Shown: positions 63,927 through 64,000 of the stretch, in pieces
Position numbering within the stretch: position 1 is the first letter of the stretch
How the letters are laid out: the number at the start of each line of letters is the position of its first letter
Made by a program: the position numbers and the translations under genes
Source: Alphaproteobacteria bacterium
GTDB lineage: Bacteria > Pseudomonadota > Alphaproteobacteria > SMXS01
Assembly (NCBI GenBank): GCA_016124315.1
Contig: WGNW01000073.1
Span: forward strand, 36,117 to 100,116
Direction: 5' to 3'
DNA: 64,000 nucleotides
Notes under the pieces: generated by a model
Database searches by the model: none
What the model was told of the DNA's origin: nothing
What the model saw: the letters and a program-made list of their open reading frames with translations, nothing else

Positions 63927-64000
63927 ATGATGTCGATTTCGAGCAAGACAGTCGTGGTGGTTGCTGCCTCGCTCCTCGTCGCCGCCTGCGGCGCCCAGGA
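63927..64000 (+). CDS. Lipoprotein (5' part, runs off the window)
   Basis: The frame reads MMSISSKTVVVVAASLLVAA followed by CGAQ, a lipoprotein signal with lipobox VAAC. GGAGAGAAA precedes the ATG; a second ATG follows at once. Only about 25 residues are visible and the rest lies beyond 64000. It belongs to the secreted-protein region. Confidence 0.65.
   Translation, partial: MMSISSKTVVVVAASLLVAACGAQ

Overview
The window is GC-rich, densely coding bacterial DNA with a gene order typical of Alphaproteobacteria. The clearest marker is the block murA, DUF2948, hisG, hisD, UPF0262, low-molecular-weight phosphatase, infA, maf, RNase G, yacG and tRNA-Phe. The miaA-ilvB-ilvH-ilvC cluster and a short-form HisG agree with this. 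I cannot place it below class level from sequence alone.

Layout. 1-8 kb is core: the 5' part of mreB, an acyl-CoA synthetase-like ligase, ilvC-ilvH-ilvB, miaA, and a phosphoserine phosphatase whose N-terminal domain and catalytic domain sit in two overlapping frames. 8-18.6 kb is mixed: an LptF/LptG-type permease with a VirJ-like hydrolase, a GAPDH-ArsJ pair for organoarsenical efflux next to tRNA-Thr, a periplasmic redoxin with a DsbD/ScsB protein, a methyltransferase and small proteins. 18.7-40.7 kb is the conserved dcd-murA ... yacG-tRNA-Phe block, split between DUF2948 and hisG by about 13 kb of accessory genes. These include an HTH-citrate synthase fusion, cupin, DUF2332, enoyl-CoA hydratase, thiolase-DUF35, VapBC and an EAL protein.

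40.7-64 kb differs in kind. It begins at tRNA-Phe, carries a decayed second copy of that tRNA at 42.3 kb, and is dominated by exported proteins I cannot assign. It holds two tandem paralogues at 41.3-42.3 kb, a 63-residue six-cysteine peptide, a papain-like exported peptidase and a 2820-residue trimeric autotransporter adhesin with repeated cysteine-pair connectors. It also holds cysteine-containing secreted proteins sharing a C-x-Y-K motif, three tandem paralogues with DWYR and CGW(W/Y)TD motifs, an XRE regulator and an orphan lipoprotein secretin. An ATTAC-N7-GTAAT palindrome recurs exactly in two divergent promoters and with one mismatch in two more, so these genes may form one regulon. This surface and secretion island is the best candidate for an undescribed system. 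A role such as adhesion, antagonism or pore formation is inference.
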